A stretch of 64,000 bases of DNA from UBA5614 sp963667535 (GCA_963667535.2 CAXXDU010000002.1:310001-374000), one strand, 5' to 3'; positions 9,177 through 18,552 are shown, counted from the stretch's first letter. The notes: generated from the letters alone by a model not told the origin. Translations and numbers: made by a program.

Positions 9177-11153
9177 ATGAACAAGGGGCTGAATGTGAAG
9201 TATGTATTTGTAGGACTAATCATCATTCTGATTTCAGTTAGTTTATCTGCTCAAACTGAAACCGGCTCTATTTTGACAACAGGTGGTATGGTTGGCGGGC
9301 TTTATCCTGATGGCATCAATAGTATTGCCGCAGGAGGAAGGCATAATCTTGCTTTGAAATCTGACGGAACATTATATGCCTGGGGACACAATACCTACGA
9401 ACAGTGTAATTTCCCAGCCGGGAATAACTTTGTATCGGTCACATGCGGAAGATATCACAGTGTAGCTTTAAAAATTGATGGTTCTGTAGCAGTGTGGGGC
9501 AATAGCTTTTATGGGGAAGGGCACGTTCCATTCAATACATATTTTCGATATATAACAGCAGGATATTATCATAATGTAGGCATCAGAATGGATAGTACTC
9601 TTTATGCCTGGGGTAGAAATGGCGATAATCAGTGTAATGTTCCACCCGGGAATAATTATATAGCTGTTGCGGCGGGACTAATGCACAGTTTAGCCTTAAA
9701 ATCAGACGGAACTCTTATTGCCTGGGGTTCCAATGACTTCGGACAATGCGATGTTCCAACCGATAGTAATTTTATCAAAATTACTTGTGGAGAATCCTTC
9801 TGTCTGGCGTTAACAGTAAATAATACCCTGGTTGCCTGGGGCTCGAATACATACGGCGTATGTAACGTACCCGCCGGTGATGATTTTGTTGATATTTCAG
9901 CAGGTAAAAACCATGCCATAGCCTTGAAAGAAGACGGGTCAATTGTGGTATGGGGTGATAATAATTTCGGGCAGTGGAATATACCATCAGGCTTTAATGC
10001 AATCAAAGTTGCTGCAGGTGAAAACCATAATGTAGCTCTGAGTTCTACCGGAGAAGTAAAATGCTGGGGACATAATTATTACGGACAATGCAATGTTCCG
10101 GCTGGTGTATGCTATACTTCCATAGCAGCCGGAAGTTATTGCAACGCAGTAAATACAGAACACAATATTGTTTCGTGGGGTTATTTTGGTAATATCCCGG
10201 ACACTTATCCTGATAGCAGCAACTATATTTCAGTAAGTGGGATGGGATATCATTGTCTTGCTATGAAGCAAGATAACTCTTTATTTGCCTGGGGTATGAG
10301 TGTTTGGGGTCAATGTAATATTCCTGCAGAGAACAGTTTTTCAGCCTATTCCGGAGGAGGGTATCACAGCCTGGGTTTGAAGCAGGATGGGACTTTGATA
10401 AGCTGGGGATGTAATGAACAAGGTCAATGTAGTATCCCACCCGGAAACTTATTCATCGCAGCATCAGCAGGTGGAATTCACAGCGCAGCAATCAAAACTG
10501 ACGGCTCTCTGCTTTGTTGGGGAGATAACTACTATTGGCAGTGTAATCCTCCCCCGGGAAATGATTATGTGACTGTTTCAGCAGGAGGTAATCATAATCT
10601 TGCTTTGAAATCAGATGGCTCTCTAATTGCATGGGGAGATAACAGTTATGGACAATGTATAGTCCCGGATGGTAACAACTTCGTGGCGATTTCAGCAGGC
10701 TGGTATCATAGTCTGGCATTGAGATCAGACGGGACTGTCGCAGCCTGGGGATTAAATTCTTTTGGAGAATGCAATATTCCGCAACGTAATGATTATATCG
10801 CTATTTCAGCAGGAAGTTCTGTATCTCTGCTGTTATATAGAAATGAACTTGTTTCCAACCATGATGAAGCTGATTCCCCGCAAACTGCAGCATTCATCAA
10901 AGCCTATCCCAATCCCTGCGGTAAATCAGAGATAATTACCTTTGAGACTAAGCTGAAGACAAATCATAAGGCTTCACTTGATATCTATAATCTAAAAGGA
11001 CAAAGAGTTAAAACATATAAATTGTCCTCACCCGGTGTTATCAAATGGGACAAAACAGATGAGAATAACCATCTGGTAGGACAGGGTGTATACTTATGGA
11101 AATTGAAATATGATAATGAGCTGAAATATGGAAAAATTGTGATATTGAAATAG
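9177..11153 (+). CDS. Secreted RCC1-repeat protein with T9SS signal (copy 1)
   Basis: 658 residues. After a signal peptide (about 1-26, ending SLSAQ) come about fifteen units of 37-38 residues with the pattern AAG..H..AL..DG.L.(A/S)WG.N.(Y/F)GQCN(V/I)P.GN, an RCC1-type beta-propeller repeat with enough units for two propellers. The C terminus (from about 568) is a type A secretion signal with YPNPCG and YNLKGQ. Probably a cell-surface or released binding protein; ligand unknown. Only 26 nt separates it from a paralogue, so the pair is likely an operon made by tandem duplication. Confidence 0.8.
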   Translation: MNKGLNVKYVFVGLIIILISVSLSAQTETGSILTTGGMVGGLYPDGINSIAAGGRHNLALKSDGTLYAWGHNTYEQCNFPAGNNFVSVTCGRYHSVALKIDGSVAVWGNSFYGEGHVPFNTYFRYITAGYYHNVGIRMDSTLYAWGRNGDNQCNVPPGNNYIAVAAGLMHSLALKSDGTLIAWGSNDFGQCDVPTDSNFIKITCGESFCLALTVNNTLVAWGSNTYGVCNVPAGDDFVDISAGKNHAIALKEDGSIVVWGDNNFGQWNIPSGFNAIKVAAGENHNVALSSTGEVKCWGHNYYGQCNVPAGVCYTSIAAGSYCNAVNTEHNIVSWGYFGNIPDTYPDSSNYISVSGMGYHCLAMKQDNSLFAWGMSVWGQCNIPAENSFSAYSGGGYHSLGLKQDGTLISWGCNEQGQCSIPPGNLFIAASAGGIHSAAIKTDGSLLCWGDNYYWQCNPPPGNDYVTVSAGGNHNLALKSDGSLIAWGDNSYGQCIVPDGNNFVAISAGWYHSLALRSDGTVAAWGLNSFGECNIPQRNDYIAISAGSSVSLLLYRNELVSNHDEADSPQTAAFIKAYPNPCGKSEIITFETKLKTNHKASLDIYNLKGQRVKTYKLSSPGVIKWDKTDENNHLVGQGVYLWKLKYDNELKYGKIVILK

Positions 11154-11179
11154 CATTTATTTAATCCGGGAGGAATTCT

Positions 11180-13255
11180 ATGAAAACGGCGTGTATGGCA
11201 ACAATCTTTCTTTTATTGACAATTTGTTTAGCTGCTCAGACTGAAAGCGGCTATCTGATTACCTGGGGAAGTCAGGTAGGCGGACCTTTCCCTGATAATA
11301 TTATTAAAATCTCATCTAGTTACTATCATAGTCTTGCTTTATTAGCCGACGGTTCGCTGGCAGTTTGGGGTGATGCGGAAGCCAGGAATTACTATTATGA
11401 CACTCGACAATATGACAGATGTAATATCCCTCCGGGGAATGATTTTATTGATGTAGCAGCCGGACCTTATGGCAGTCTTGCAGTTAAGTCAAATGGAGCT
11501 ATTGTTTGTATGGGACCAGACATGATAACGCCTCCGGGAAACGATTACAAAGCTGTTGCTGCAAGCGGAGAAATGGCTTATGTAGCATTACGGACTGATG
11601 GTTCGATTTATTGCTGGTATAAAGGTTATGATTGGAGTGACTTATCGTACTTGCTTACTGATAATGTCTATACTGCTATAGCTGCCGGAGATGAGCATTT
11701 TGTTGCTTTAAAAGCTGATGGCTCATTAAAAGCATGGGGACCGGAATCTGATAGCGTCAATTATGTAAGCAGCATATATGTTGTACCGCAGGGTAATGAT
11801 TTTATTGCAATTGATGCCGGTTATATGCATAGTATTGCCTTGAGATCTGATGGCTCCATCGTTGCCTGGGGCAGCAATGACTATGGTGAATGCGATGTAC
11901 CGGCAGGAAATGATTTTGTCGCTATTGCTGCCGGAGGAATTCACAATGTTGCTTTGAAAGCTGATGGTTCATTAGTTGCCTGGGGTTATAACGAACACGG
12001 TGAATGTAATGTGCCTACCGGAAATAACTTTATTTCAGTTTATGCAGGTGGGCGCTTATATTATGATTCGAGTCAATTTGAACATTATGAATGTAACAGC
12101 TTTGCTATAAAATCAAATGGCGAGGTGGTAACCTGGGGCAGCAACACCTTTGGACAATTGAATATACCTCAGGGCAATGATTTTATAAAGGTCAAAACCG
12201 GATATTACTTCAATCTGGCATTGAGGGCAGACAGCACCTTAGTTTCCTGGGGTTCTAATAATGAGGAATACAATGCTCCTGCCGGGCATAATTATATCGA
12301 TTTCGGAGTAGGAGATAGCTATGGAATTGCTCTCAAGGCTGATGGCTCTTTGATTGCCTGGTGGTCATCCGGCTTTATAGGATTCAATGTGCCTACAGAT
12401 AATGATTTTATTGCTCTATCTGTTCAAGGCGTGGATAATCTGGCACTAAAGTCAGATGGCTCTGTCATCTGTTGGGGTTTAGACATAATAGGGTTTGTTA
12501 CATATCAACCAACCGGTAGTCTCTATACAGCTATTCAGGCAAGTAATCAGTATTACAGCGGATTTGCCGGATATGCCCTAACAGCAGACGGTGCAGTTTA
12601 TAAGCTGCAGAATGGTAATTCTATTCTGATTGGAACCGGGTTTAAAGCTATTTCAGAGAATTATGCCCTCCGAACAGACGGTTCAATCTATTCTTTTTGC
12701 GGGAATGATTATTCTGATATTCCCCGAGAGCGTGACTTTATCAAGGTTGTCGGTAGTGAGGTTTTTGGTCTGGCTATCAAGTCTGATGGGTCTGCTTTAG
12801 GCTGGGGAGCAAACAACTATCATATATGTGATGTTCCTACCAGTAATGATTATCTTGATATTACAGCAAGTTGTGTAGCAATTGTTGGAAGCAAAGACTA
12901 TCATTATATTACCCCGAAAGAAATCTCACTAATTAAAGCATATCCCAATCCCGCCATGAGCAGAGGTTATGTGACTTTTGAAACCGAACCAATCAAATAC
13001 ACTAAAAGTGAACTTAGTATATATAACATAAAAGGACAGAAGGTCAGAACCTTTAAGACGTATGAAGGTCCGATGCATATGATCTGGGATTGCAAAGATG
13101 AAAAGAACCGCCCTGTTCCGGCAGGAGTATATGTGTACAAATTATCGATGAATACATTTGTTCATTGGGTAAAAGGCAGCACAAATAAATCCGGTAATGA
13201 CAAATCCCGGTCAACGCATTATAGTGAAACAGGGAAGCTGATTGTATTGAAATAA
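11180..13255 (+). CDS. Secreted RCC1-repeat protein with T9SS signal (copy 2)
   Basis: 691 residues and the same plan as its upstream neighbour: signal peptide (about 1-20), RCC1-like units (ALKADGSLVAWG...N.P.GN.F), and a C-terminal type A sorting domain with YPNPA and YNIKGQ. The repeats are more irregular than in copy 1; several carry insertions and some units lack the QCN(V/I)P segment. The sorting domain contains an extra stretch (around residues 660-685, rich in Lys/Ser/Asn) before the final strand. Strong GGGAGG ribosome site 7 nt before the ATG. It converges on the minus-strand gene at 13259 with only 3 nt between stops. Confidence 0.8.
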   Translation: MKTACMATIFLLLTICLAAQTESGYLITWGSQVGGPFPDNIIKISSSYYHSLALLADGSLAVWGDAEARNYYYDTRQYDRCNIPPGNDFIDVAAGPYGSLAVKSNGAIVCMGPDMITPPGNDYKAVAASGEMAYVALRTDGSIYCWYKGYDWSDLSYLLTDNVYTAIAAGDEHFVALKADGSLKAWGPESDSVNYVSSIYVVPQGNDFIAIDAGYMHSIALRSDGSIVAWGSNDYGECDVPAGNDFVAIAAGGIHNVALKADGSLVAWGYNEHGECNVPTGNNFISVYAGGRLYYDSSQFEHYECNSFAIKSNGEVVTWGSNTFGQLNIPQGNDFIKVKTGYYFNLALRADSTLVSWGSNNEEYNAPAGHNYIDFGVGDSYGIALKADGSLIAWWSSGFIGFNVPTDNDFIALSVQGVDNLALKSDGSVICWGLDIIGFVTYQPTGSLYTAIQASNQYYSGFAGYALTADGAVYKLQNGNSILIGTGFKAISENYALRTDGSIYSFCGNDYSDIPRERDFIKVVGSEVFGLAIKSDGSALGWGANNYHICDVPTSNDYLDITASCVAIVGSKDYHYITPKEISLIKAYPNPAMSRGYVTFETEPIKYTKSELSIYNIKGQKVRTFKTYEGPMHMIWDCKDEKNRPVPAGVYVYKLSMNTFVHWVKGSTNKSGNDKSRSTHYSETGKLIVLK

Positions 13256-13258
13256 TGA

Positions 13259-13969
13259 TTATGCCAAAATAAATCCTTCTTTAGCTTGCTTGCCTTTCAG
13301 CATTTTCAACAAAGCATAACGGTGATAATATCCGCAAAGGGCAACAATGCTTTTGTTCTCATATTGCTTATTATATTGCAGAATATTCTTTGCCATTGCT
13401 TTGTTTACCTTTTCTTCGTAGCGTTCCCGTTTGAGCCAGGCTGCTTTATGCGGAGCAAGAATCGGCACCAAATCAAAGATTGCCACCATGCAGGCATTGC
13501 GTATTTTGTGAAATGCTTCCGCAGCTATATCGCATCCTTTGCTGTTCATTTCCTGCAATGAGACTTTGTCCCAGGGGCCGTAAGCTGCTTTAGCCTTGTC
13601 AATCATACATTTATAGGTTAACGCCGTTTTGTCGGGTTGTTTTGTTTTGAAGTACTTACGGTAAGCCGCATCAAATGCATCTTCCCTGGCAAAATAGCTC
13701 TTGGTGTAATAATCATTCCTGCTCTGCTTATCGAAAGGTTTGACCTCCACTTCATAAGATTCCAGGTAACGTTTAAGGGCAATACCTTCCAAGCCATTAA
13801 ATGTCTTAATATAATCATCTAACCAATCCATAATATTGGTTTCATCCGCAGGCATCTCAAAAAGCACTACATCCGGCTTCATTTCGCACAGCTTTTGATA
13901 CAATACGTCTTCGGAAAAAAACTCAGACTTGCAATGCACCGTTCCGATAATAGTAATAGTGTTACGCAT
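13259..13969 (-). CDS. TraB/TIKI-like domain protein (paralogue 3 of 3)
   Basis: 236 residues, soluble. Begins with a beta strand and TIIGTVHCKSE, then PDVVLFEMP, and ends with ALCGYYHRYALLKMLKGK. The order G(T/S)xH ... P(D)(V/I)(V/I)L.E ... (V/I)CG.(Y/F)HRY is reminiscent of the TraB/PrgY/TIKI (EreA/ChaN-like) superfamily, whose His and Glu residues bind metal in known members. That link is inference from motif order. It is the last of three tandem paralogues on the minus strand; GGAGGAGAT precedes the ATG. Function and substrate unknown. Confidence 0.6.
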   Translation of the reverse strand: MRNTITIIGTVHCKSEFFSEDVLYQKLCEMKPDVVLFEMPADETNIMDWLDDYIKTFNGLEGIALKRYLESYEVEVKPFDKQSRNDYYTKSYFAREDAFDAAYRKYFKTKQPDKTALTYKCMIDKAKAAYGPWDKVSLQEMNSKGCDIAAEAFHKIRNACMVAIFDLVPILAPHKAAWLKRERYEEKVNKAMAKNILQYNKQYENKSIVALCGYYHRYALLKMLKGKQAKEGFILA

Positions 13970-14013
13970 TTATCTCCTCCAAAGTGACAACAAATAATGT
14001 ATCGAAATAAAGT

Positions 14014-14727
14014 TTATTGTAAGGTAAACCCTTCCTTAGCTTGTTTCCCTTTCAAAAGGTTAATAAGAGCATAGCGGTGATAAAAGCCGCAGAGGACTAC
14101 GATAGATTTGTTCTCATATTGTTTGTTATAGTCCAGGATATTCTTTACCATAGCTTTGTTTCTCTTAACTTCATAACTTTGCTTTCTTAGATGCCCCGCT
14201 TTGTAAGGAGTAAGCTCCGGCACTAAATCCAGAACAGCTAAAAAAGCAGTATGGCTGATGTTTAAGTAGGTTCCCGTAACTATGTCGCAAGCGGAGCTGT
14301 TTATCTCTGATAATGATTTTTTATCCCATTCTCGCTGAATCCTGCCGTTCTTGCGCAATAGTTTTTTGTATGCAACAGCCGATGGATTGGGGTTTGGTGT
14401 TTTGAAATATGCATCAAAGGCATTACTAAGCTGTTCTTCCTTTTCAAAGTATCTGGTTTTCATGTAGTAGTTGTTTCTGCCCTCAATGTCATAGGGTTTA
14501 ATCATGACATCATGGGTAGCTGCGAATTTCTCAAAGGCTACAGACTCCACGTTCCCGGTTTTTACCCCGTAACTAATGCGGGCTTGCCAATCCTTTTCCC
14601 ACTCCATGGGAAATTCAAACAAGACGATATCAGGTTCTATCTCACACAGCTTCTGGTACAAATCATCTGCTGTATAGTTTTTGGTGGCTTCATGAACAGA
14701 GCCGATTACAGTAATTGTATTATTAAT
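14014..14727 (-). CDS. TraB/TIKI-like domain protein (paralogue 2 of 3), probable AUU start
   Basis: 237 residues if read from an ATT codon at 14727-14725. The codon before it is TAA, and the first in-frame conventional start is an internal TTG at 14661, which would delete 22 residues. Those residues (INNTITVIGSVHEATKNYT...) align with the N termini of both paralogues (MRNTITIIGTVHCKSE; MNNRIIVVGTCHGDT), including the conserved His. GGAGGG lies 5 nt before the ATT, and the ATT overlaps the stop of the upstream gene by one base (ATTAA), the geometry usual for TAATG coupling. AUU initiation or a mutated start are both possible; the body of the gene is intact. Domain features as in the neighbouring copy. 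Confidence 0.7.
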   Translation of the reverse strand: MNNTITVIGSVHEATKNYTADDLYQKLCEIEPDIVLFEFPMEWEKDWQARISYGVKTGNVESVAFEKFAATHDVMIKPYDIEGRNNYYMKTRYFEKEEQLSNAFDAYFKTPNPNPSAVAYKKLLRKNGRIQREWDKKSLSEINSSACDIVTGTYLNISHTAFLAVLDLVPELTPYKAGHLRKQSYEVKRNKAMVKNILDYNKQYENKSIVVLCGFYHRYALINLLKGKQAKEGFTLQ

Positions 14728-15466
14728 TTATTCCCTCCAGGGTAAATCCCTCTTTTACCTGTTTACTTTTTAACATCTTGATAAGGGCATAACGATGAAA
14801 ATAACCGCAGATTACAACGATAGTTTTATTGTCAGATTGCCGGTTGTAATCAAGGATGTTGGTCAGCATTGCTTTGTCTCTGTCTGCATGGAATTTAATA
14901 ATACCCCAAAAGTCCTTTTGATATTGGGCAAACTCAGGCACAAGGTCAAAAATAGCCCGGTTGATTTGTTTATTTACAGCGATAAAGGTCTCTACTTCCA
15001 CGTCACATTTGAGGCTATTGATGTCTGAAAGCGTGTGTTTGTCTTTAAAGTCGTAAAAACCAAGCTTCCTTTGCATATTGTTTATGAGTTTATTCAGATA
15101 CAAAGCAGTCGGATTTGCTGTCGGCTGTTTGAAATAGTCAGCGTAGACTTTATTAAAGGCTTGTTCTTTTTCAAAATACTTCTTTTTCCTATAATATTCA
15201 TTCCTGTTTTTTATATCATAAGGCAGGACCTGCGCTTGATGGTCTTCCAGATAATGCAGAATTGCTGCACTTTCTCCACCGCCGCGTTTCTTATAATAAT
15301 TGGCGCATGCCTTGAGCCAGTCCATGATATTAACGTTTTCATCTATTGCTGATTCGTTGAGGATAATATCGGGTTTAAGCTCGCAAAGCAGGTTATAAAG
15401 GTCATCTGTTTTAAATCCCAATGTATCGCCATGGCAGGTTCCGACGACAATAATCCTATTGTTCAT
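14723..15466 (-). CDS. TraB/TIKI-like domain protein (paralogue 1 of 3)
   Basis: 247 residues, first of the three-gene minus-strand set. Motifs: IIVVGTCHGDT at the N terminus, LKPDIILNES (about 30-39) and VVICGYFHRYALIKMLKSK near the C terminus. It diverges from the other two in the centre. Start ATG follows GGAGATGCT. A strong terminator-like hairpin (15481-15516) ends only about 9 nt before this ribosome site, so either the operon is expressed by readthrough from the GlmL-like operon or the hairpin is part of its own leader. Superfamily assignment is inferred from motifs. Confidence 0.6.
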   Translation of the reverse strand: MNNRIIVVGTCHGDTLGFKTDDLYNLLCELKPDIILNESAIDENVNIMDWLKACANYYKKRGGGESAAILHYLEDHQAQVLPYDIKNRNEYYRKKKYFEKEQAFNKVYADYFKQPTANPTALYLNKLINNMQRKLGFYDFKDKHTLSDINSLKCDVEVETFIAVNKQINRAIFDLVPEFAQYQKDFWGIIKFHADRDKAMLTNILDYNRQSDNKTIVVICGYFHRYALIKMLKSKQVKEGFTLEGIN

Positions 15467-15480
15467 AGCATCTCCATATA

Positions 15481-15516
15481 AAAAAACAGCCGATTACCAT
15501 GAACCGGCTGTTTTTT
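15481..15516 (-). terminator. Intrinsic terminator / possible attenuator hairpin
   Basis: Perfect 12-bp inverted repeat (AAAAAACAGCCG / CGGCTGTTTTTT) with a 12-nt loop. For minus-strand transcripts it ends in six U. It lies downstream of the 376-residue partner gene (stop at 15549) and immediately upstream of the TraB-like genes. Confidence 0.75.
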
Positions 15517-15548
15517 GTATTAATTTCTTTGATAGTCCTATTTATTTA

Positions 15549-16679
15549 TTATGAGTCTATGACTTCTACATTAGCACGGGGCAGACGCATAATCTTGCCA
15601 TCTTCAAACTGAGCTTCCAGTACGCGAACCATCGTCTCTGATTCTACTTTAGTCAGCTCTTCCGGCATTCCCACCACCTTGGCTATCTTGCCAAAATTGG
15701 GCTGACGGATAATACGGATAAGCGTTCCCGGCTCCAGAATAGGCAGCTTGACTTCAGGAATAACCAGTTCATCAGCCTGAAATTCCAAAGGAATGATAAT
15801 CTCAGGACGGATAACGCCGGCACGGATTTGAGTTCTGCCATGGATACTGGTTTTAAAGCCTTCAAATTTCTTAAGCAAATCAAAAGTCTTTTGCGCCATG
15901 GTGATTTTACCAAAACCTTCAGTACAGACCAGGGTAATACCTACGTTTTCATGTCCGGTAATAGCAACACCGAGGTCATAACCAAGTATTTTCTTGATAT
16001 CCTGGTCATCCACACCACCAGTAATGATAGCTTTCACGCCAACCTTGCGGGCTTTATCGATTGCTTCCAATCGGATAAAAGCTCCTGCCACAATAATCAT
16101 ATCCTTGCAGCTTTCGTCTATCTTGTCTGCCAAAAGCTCTTCATCAGGGCTTTTAGCCAATACTTTAATCTTGCCGATAGTCTCTCCGCCAATACCAAAG
16201 ATACCCTGGATATAGGCAGATTTATTTTCAATAATGACACCTTCATTGGGAATCACTTCAGAAATCACACCATCCATAAAGGCTTTGACCTGAACCGGAA
16301 TACGCGGCTCACGCAGAAGAATCTGCCCTGTATGAGCAGATACTGATTCCACTTCTCCATCTGTGGGAGAGGCAACTGAGTTTTTCATAAAGCCCATACC
16401 AAACAGACCTTTATTCTCAGCCAAAATCGTTCCTTTGGATATCTGATCTCCGTTTTTGACCTTTACAAAAGCCAAAAGCTGTGCAGGAGTTACACCAAGT
16501 TTATTGGCAAGATTGAGCGGAATGACTTTTCCCGGCAGCAGAGTTTCTGCCACTACGTCTTCAGCTTTGACCTTGTCGCCTTTCTTAACGAGAACTTCAC
16601 CCTTGAGAGGAAGCAAACGGTCTTTGCGTAATACTATGCTGTCAGTAACGGTTAATCCGGCGGAATATGCTTGTCCCAT
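15549..16679 (-). CDS. Conserved partner of GlmL-like ATPase, barrel-sandwich hybrid protein
   Basis: 376 residues, no signal or membrane segment. The N-terminal half shows repeated biotinyl/lipoyl-type barrel-sandwich elements (LKGEVLVKKGDKVKAED; SPTDGEVESVSAHTG; DGVISEVIPNEG). A central alpha/beta part (DMIIVAGAFIRLEAIDKA, KAIITGGVDDQDI) follows, and the end looks like a small SH3/KOW-type barrel (GTLIRIIRQPNFGKIAKVVG). No biotinylation or lipoylation motif is seen. It starts 10 nt after the stop of the GlmL-like gene with GGAGG in the gap, so it is translationally linked and probably works with it. Function not recognised. Confidence 0.65.
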   Translation of the reverse strand: MGQAYSAGLTVTDSIVLRKDRLLPLKGEVLVKKGDKVKAEDVVAETLLPGKVIPLNLANKLGVTPAQLLAFVKVKNGDQISKGTILAENKGLFGMGFMKNSVASPTDGEVESVSAHTGQILLREPRIPVQVKAFMDGVISEVIPNEGVIIENKSAYIQGIFGIGGETIGKIKVLAKSPDEELLADKIDESCKDMIIVAGAFIRLEAIDKARKVGVKAIITGGVDDQDIKKILGYDLGVAITGHENVGITLVCTEGFGKITMAQKTFDLLKKFEGFKTSIHGRTQIRAGVIRPEIIIPLEFQADELVIPEVKLPILEPGTLIRIIRQPNFGKIAKVVGMPEELTKVESETMVRVLEAQFEDGKIMRLPRANVEVIDS

Positions 16680-16689
16680 TTCTTACCTC

Positions 16690-18552
16690 CTATTTCAGAA
16701 TTTCTTCCGGGTATGCTTTAAGCTCCTGCATCCACTTCTTGAGCAGTGGCACACGAAGATTAGCATCTGCCGGTAATTCAAAGGGTTGACGACCGCGTGT
16801 ATCAAGCACTATGCCGACCACGCCACCATGTAAATCCACTTCGAGTTCTTTGTTTTTATCTTTATCCAAAACTGTTCCGCCATGTGATTTCAATACAGCA
16901 TGAGCTGTTTCACCCACACCACAAGGCAATAGCCTGACTTCACCATAAGGAATATCTTCTTCAAAGACAGTGCCATTGGGAAGAGTAATCTTTGCACTCA
17001 GAGCAGGTTTACCGATTTTATTCCTTCCCACCGGAGCTACGCAAGAGCCAAGATAGACCAGACAGTCTTTATTAAATACTTCAGTAGCTGCTTTGGTGCT
17101 GATTTCTGAAAGTACACCCAGATGCGGCATCATAAAGATACTATCCACAGCCAGACGGGTTATCCCTTCCGGCAGGAAAGCGTCAATCATCATCATCACA
17201 GACTGGTTTCTGCGCGGAGCATGAGAAAGCACTCCACCGCTGCCGACCAGTAAGCCCAGAGTCATCATATTAACAATGGTAGCGCCTGATGTGGATTGAC
17301 TGAAAGCTTCAGAGATGTCTCTTTGTCTTTGCGTTCCTTTCAGGGTTACGGCAAATTCTTTATGCTGCTCAAATGCCAGTCTCAGAGCTTCTTTGGCAAT
17401 AGCCTGTTCGAGAACAAGTTCTTCCAAAAGACTGGGAATCGTAGTTGGACGTATCATCTTGTTTTTAATCATATTGCGGAGTTCACTTTCGTCGATATGG
17501 AAAGGTACCCAGCGCATGATATTGGGCAATCCTGCAGAAGCAAGAACATTGGAAATACTATAGCTCATACCCAGATTGGCGCTCACAGTTCTGTTAAAAA
17601 CAAATTCTTCTGTAAAGACAGAGAAGATATCTGTAGTAGCACCGCCGATATCCACACCGACAACTTCGATATTCTCGGCTTTGGCTACCGCTTGCATGAT
17701 GTTACCCACTGCTGCCGGGGTAGGCATAATAGGCACACTTTCATGGTCAGGTCCCATCGTCCAGGTCATCAGTTTATTATACCCGGGAGCCTGCTGCATA
17801 ACGTGCTCCATAAAGATATCATGGATTTTATCACGGGCAGGTCCGAGGTTTTCTATTTCCAGTTTGGGACGGATGTTATCTGCAATCATCAGATGTACTT
17901 TTTTACCCAGCGTCTCTTCGATTTCGGGAATGGCTTCTTTATTACCTGCAAAGATAACGGGAAGCTTGTATCCGGCTCCGAGACGTGGTTTGGGGTCTGC
18001 GGCAGAAACAAGCTCAGCCATTTCCACTATATGCTTGATGGTTCCCCCGTCTTCTCCGCCCGCCATGAGAATCATATCGGGTCTGAGCTGACGAATACGT
18101 TCAATCTTTTCATGGTTCATACGCTTGTCGTTACTGGCAATAATATCCATCACGATAGCGCCTGCACCCAAAGCAGCACGAGCTGCGCTTTCACCGGTCA
18201 TGCTGGCAACCACACCGGTTACCATCATTTGCAGACCGCCACCGGCTGAGGATGTACTCACATAAGCATCCACTCCGATATCGCCTTTTCTGGGAATGAT
18301 GAATTCACCATTTTCCATAAACTTGATATTGGGGTTGTTATACTTCAGACGTGCCAGTTCTTCCAATTCATTCACAGAATTGATAACTCCCTTGGTTACG
18401 TCGTTGAGCGGTGCTTCCACAGTAGTGGGAGCTTCTCCGCGAATGGTCTGACGGTATTCACCGTCTACCCATTCAATGAGGATTGCCTTGGTGGTCGTAC
18501 TGCCGCAATCTGTTGCAGCGATACGCGTCAGGCGTTTTTCATCATATTGCAT
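16690..18552 (-). CDS. GlmL/MutL-type ASKHA ATPase, probable B12-mutase reactivase
   Basis: 620 residues. Actin/Hsp70-fold nucleotide-binding signatures are clear: phosphate 1 ATDCGSTTTKA (about 13-23) and phosphate 2 VVGVDIGGATTDIFSV (about 294-309); SSAGGG and MAGGEDGG loops lie between. This is the MutL family (unrelated to mismatch-repair MutL) that includes GlmL, found with glutamate, ornithine and lysine aminomutases, where it is thought to reactivate the cobalamin enzyme. It is longer than typical GlmL (about 460), with an extra C-terminal portion. No mutase subunit is present in the window, so the client is unknown. GGAGG precedes the ATG. A MutS-like gene that could be a partner is at 7120. 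Confidence 0.75.
   Translation of the reverse strand: MQYDEKRLTRIAATDCGSTTTKAILIEWVDGEYRQTIRGEAPTTVEAPLNDVTKGVINSVNELEELARLKYNNPNIKFMENGEFIIPRKGDIGVDAYVSTSSAGGGLQMMVTGVVASMTGESAARAALGAGAIVMDIIASNDKRMNHEKIERIRQLRPDMILMAGGEDGGTIKHIVEMAELVSAADPKPRLGAGYKLPVIFAGNKEAIPEIEETLGKKVHLMIADNIRPKLEIENLGPARDKIHDIFMEHVMQQAPGYNKLMTWTMGPDHESVPIMPTPAAVGNIMQAVAKAENIEVVGVDIGGATTDIFSVFTEEFVFNRTVSANLGMSYSISNVLASAGLPNIMRWVPFHIDESELRNMIKNKMIRPTTIPSLLEELVLEQAIAKEALRLAFEQHKEFAVTLKGTQRQRDISEAFSQSTSGATIVNMMTLGLLVGSGGVLSHAPRRNQSVMMMIDAFLPEGITRLAVDSIFMMPHLGVLSEISTKAATEVFNKDCLVYLGSCVAPVGRNKIGKPALSAKITLPNGTVFEEDIPYGEVRLLPCGVGETAHAVLKSHGGTVLDKDKNKELEVDLHGGVVGIVLDTRGRQPFELPADANLRVPLLKKWMQELKAYPEEILK

Noticed and set aside
17296..18249. 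317-codon plus-strand frame opposite the GlmL-like gene
   Set aside because: Shadow of a clearly recognised gene with strong family motifs on the minus strand; no ribosome site.
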